Source of the DNA: Pseudolabrys sp963742345
Lineage (GTDB): Bacteria > Pseudomonadota > Alphaproteobacteria > Rhizobiales > Xanthobacteraceae
DNA length: 64,000 nt
NCBI GenBank assembly: GCA_963742345.1
Contig: CAVULO010000010.1
Coordinates: 186,001-250,000 of the forward strand
Direction: 5' to 3'
In this document: positions 63,734 to 64,000 of the stretch, one piece after another
Numbering within the stretch: the stretch's first letter is position 1
Layout: the number at the start of each line of letters is the position of its first letter
Program-made: the position numbers and the translations under genes
The notes under the pieces: model-generated
Database searches by the model: none
What the model saw: the letters and a program-made list of their open reading frames with translations, nothing else
What the model was told of the DNA's origin: nothing

Positions 63734-64000
63734 ATGCGACTTATCCTGGCGCTAGGCGCTGTGTTGGCGGCGAGCGGCGTCACGCAAGCGGCCGATCCGA
63801 TAGTCTCCAGCTCTGCCGGAAGCCTCACGATACAAACCGTCGCGAGCGGTCTCGTGAATCCCTGGTCGCTCGCTTTCTTACCCGACGGCCGCATGCTGGT
63901 GACCGAGCGGCCGGGACGTATGCGAATCGTTGCACGCAACGGCCAACTGTCTCCCGCGCTCGGTAACGTCCCGAAAGTCTATGCGCAAAGTCAGGCCGGA
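63734..64000 (+). CDS. PQQ-dependent sugar dehydrogenase (GSDH family), 5' end only
   Basis: The window ends in this gene; 89 codons are visible. A signal peptide (MRLILALGAVLAASGVTQAA) is followed by LTIQTVASGLVNPWSLAFLPDGRMLVTERPGRMRIV, the opening of the soluble glucose dehydrogenase/aldose sugar dehydrogenase propeller. GGAGA lies before the ATG. Such enzymes oxidise sugars in the periplasm with PQQ. The catalytic and calcium-binding residues are beyond the window. Confidence 0.85.
   Translation, partial: MRLILALGAVLAASGVTQAADPIVSSSAGSLTIQTVASGLVNPWSLAFLPDGRMLVTERPGRMRIVARNGQLSPALGNVPKVYAQSQAG

Noticed and set aside
1..64000. CRISPR arrays, tRNA or rRNA genes, transposases, integrases, phage genes
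   Set aside because: None was recognised on reading both strands; the repeats found are dispersed palindromes without regular spacing.

Overview
The window is 64 kb of GC-rich DNA. Gene density, AGGAGG-type ribosome sites, an ImuB-DnaE2 mutagenesis pair and several families of GC-rich palindromic intergenic repeats fit an alphaproteobacterium of the order Hyphomicrobiales (Rhizobiales), probably near Bradyrhizobium, Pseudolabrys or Xanthobacteraceae. This placement comes from gene content and was not tested by any search. I see no rRNA or tRNA gene, CRISPR array, transposase or phage gene.

Layout. 0-3.7 kb: the 3' end of imuB, then dnaE2, whose reading frame carries a 126-bp palindromic repeat. 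3.7-7 kb: two secreted paralogues, a shikimate dehydrogenase and a 2-hydroxyacid dehydrogenase. 7.3-11.9 kb: a molybdenum hydroxylase operon (FAD, 2Fe-2S and molybdopterin subunits) with an HD-domain gene inside it. 11.9-16.4 kb: an exported isochorismatase-like protein, a cyclase/formamidase-family enzyme, a HisD-family dehydrogenase plus SDR pair, and a lipocalin-like protein. 16.4-28.2 kb: catabolic and redox genes, including a short PEP-dikinase-like protein, an M24-fold protein with a divergent LysR regulator, and a GST/GlcG/3-hydroxyisobutyrate-dehydrogenase cluster. 28.3-47.5 kb: three branched-chain-amino-acid-type (HAAT) ABC importer cassettes with four substrate-binding proteins, interleaved with an ACMSD-like amidohydrolase, a flavin monooxygenase and a cupin. 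47.5-54 kb: a DUF1330 protein, a second cyclase and a tripartite tricarboxylate transporter (three tandem Bug/TctC binding proteins, TctB, TctA). 54-64 kb: HdeD-like protein, MsrP, a lone EAL protein, an EF-G-like GTPase, a solute-binding protein, aspartate aminotransferase, a PhyH-type dioxygenase, a GST, a small membrane protein and the start of a PQQ-dependent sugar dehydrogenase.

Taken together this is a generalist's uptake-and-catabolism region: importers for small carboxylates or aromatic compounds beside ring-modifying and ring-cleavage-type enzymes. The substrates cannot be read from sequence.

Two points need care. First, thirteen genes are broken by single-base frameshifts, nearly all insertions and mostly clustered at 28-35 kb and 46-54 kb, and one more has an in-frame TAG. 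The proteins are otherwise complete and conserved on both sides, so I suspect insertion-type sequencing or assembly error rather than decay; these genes are entered as pseudogenes with the restored extent. Second, the most unusual genuine-looking feature is the palindromic repeat inserted in frame inside dnaE2.
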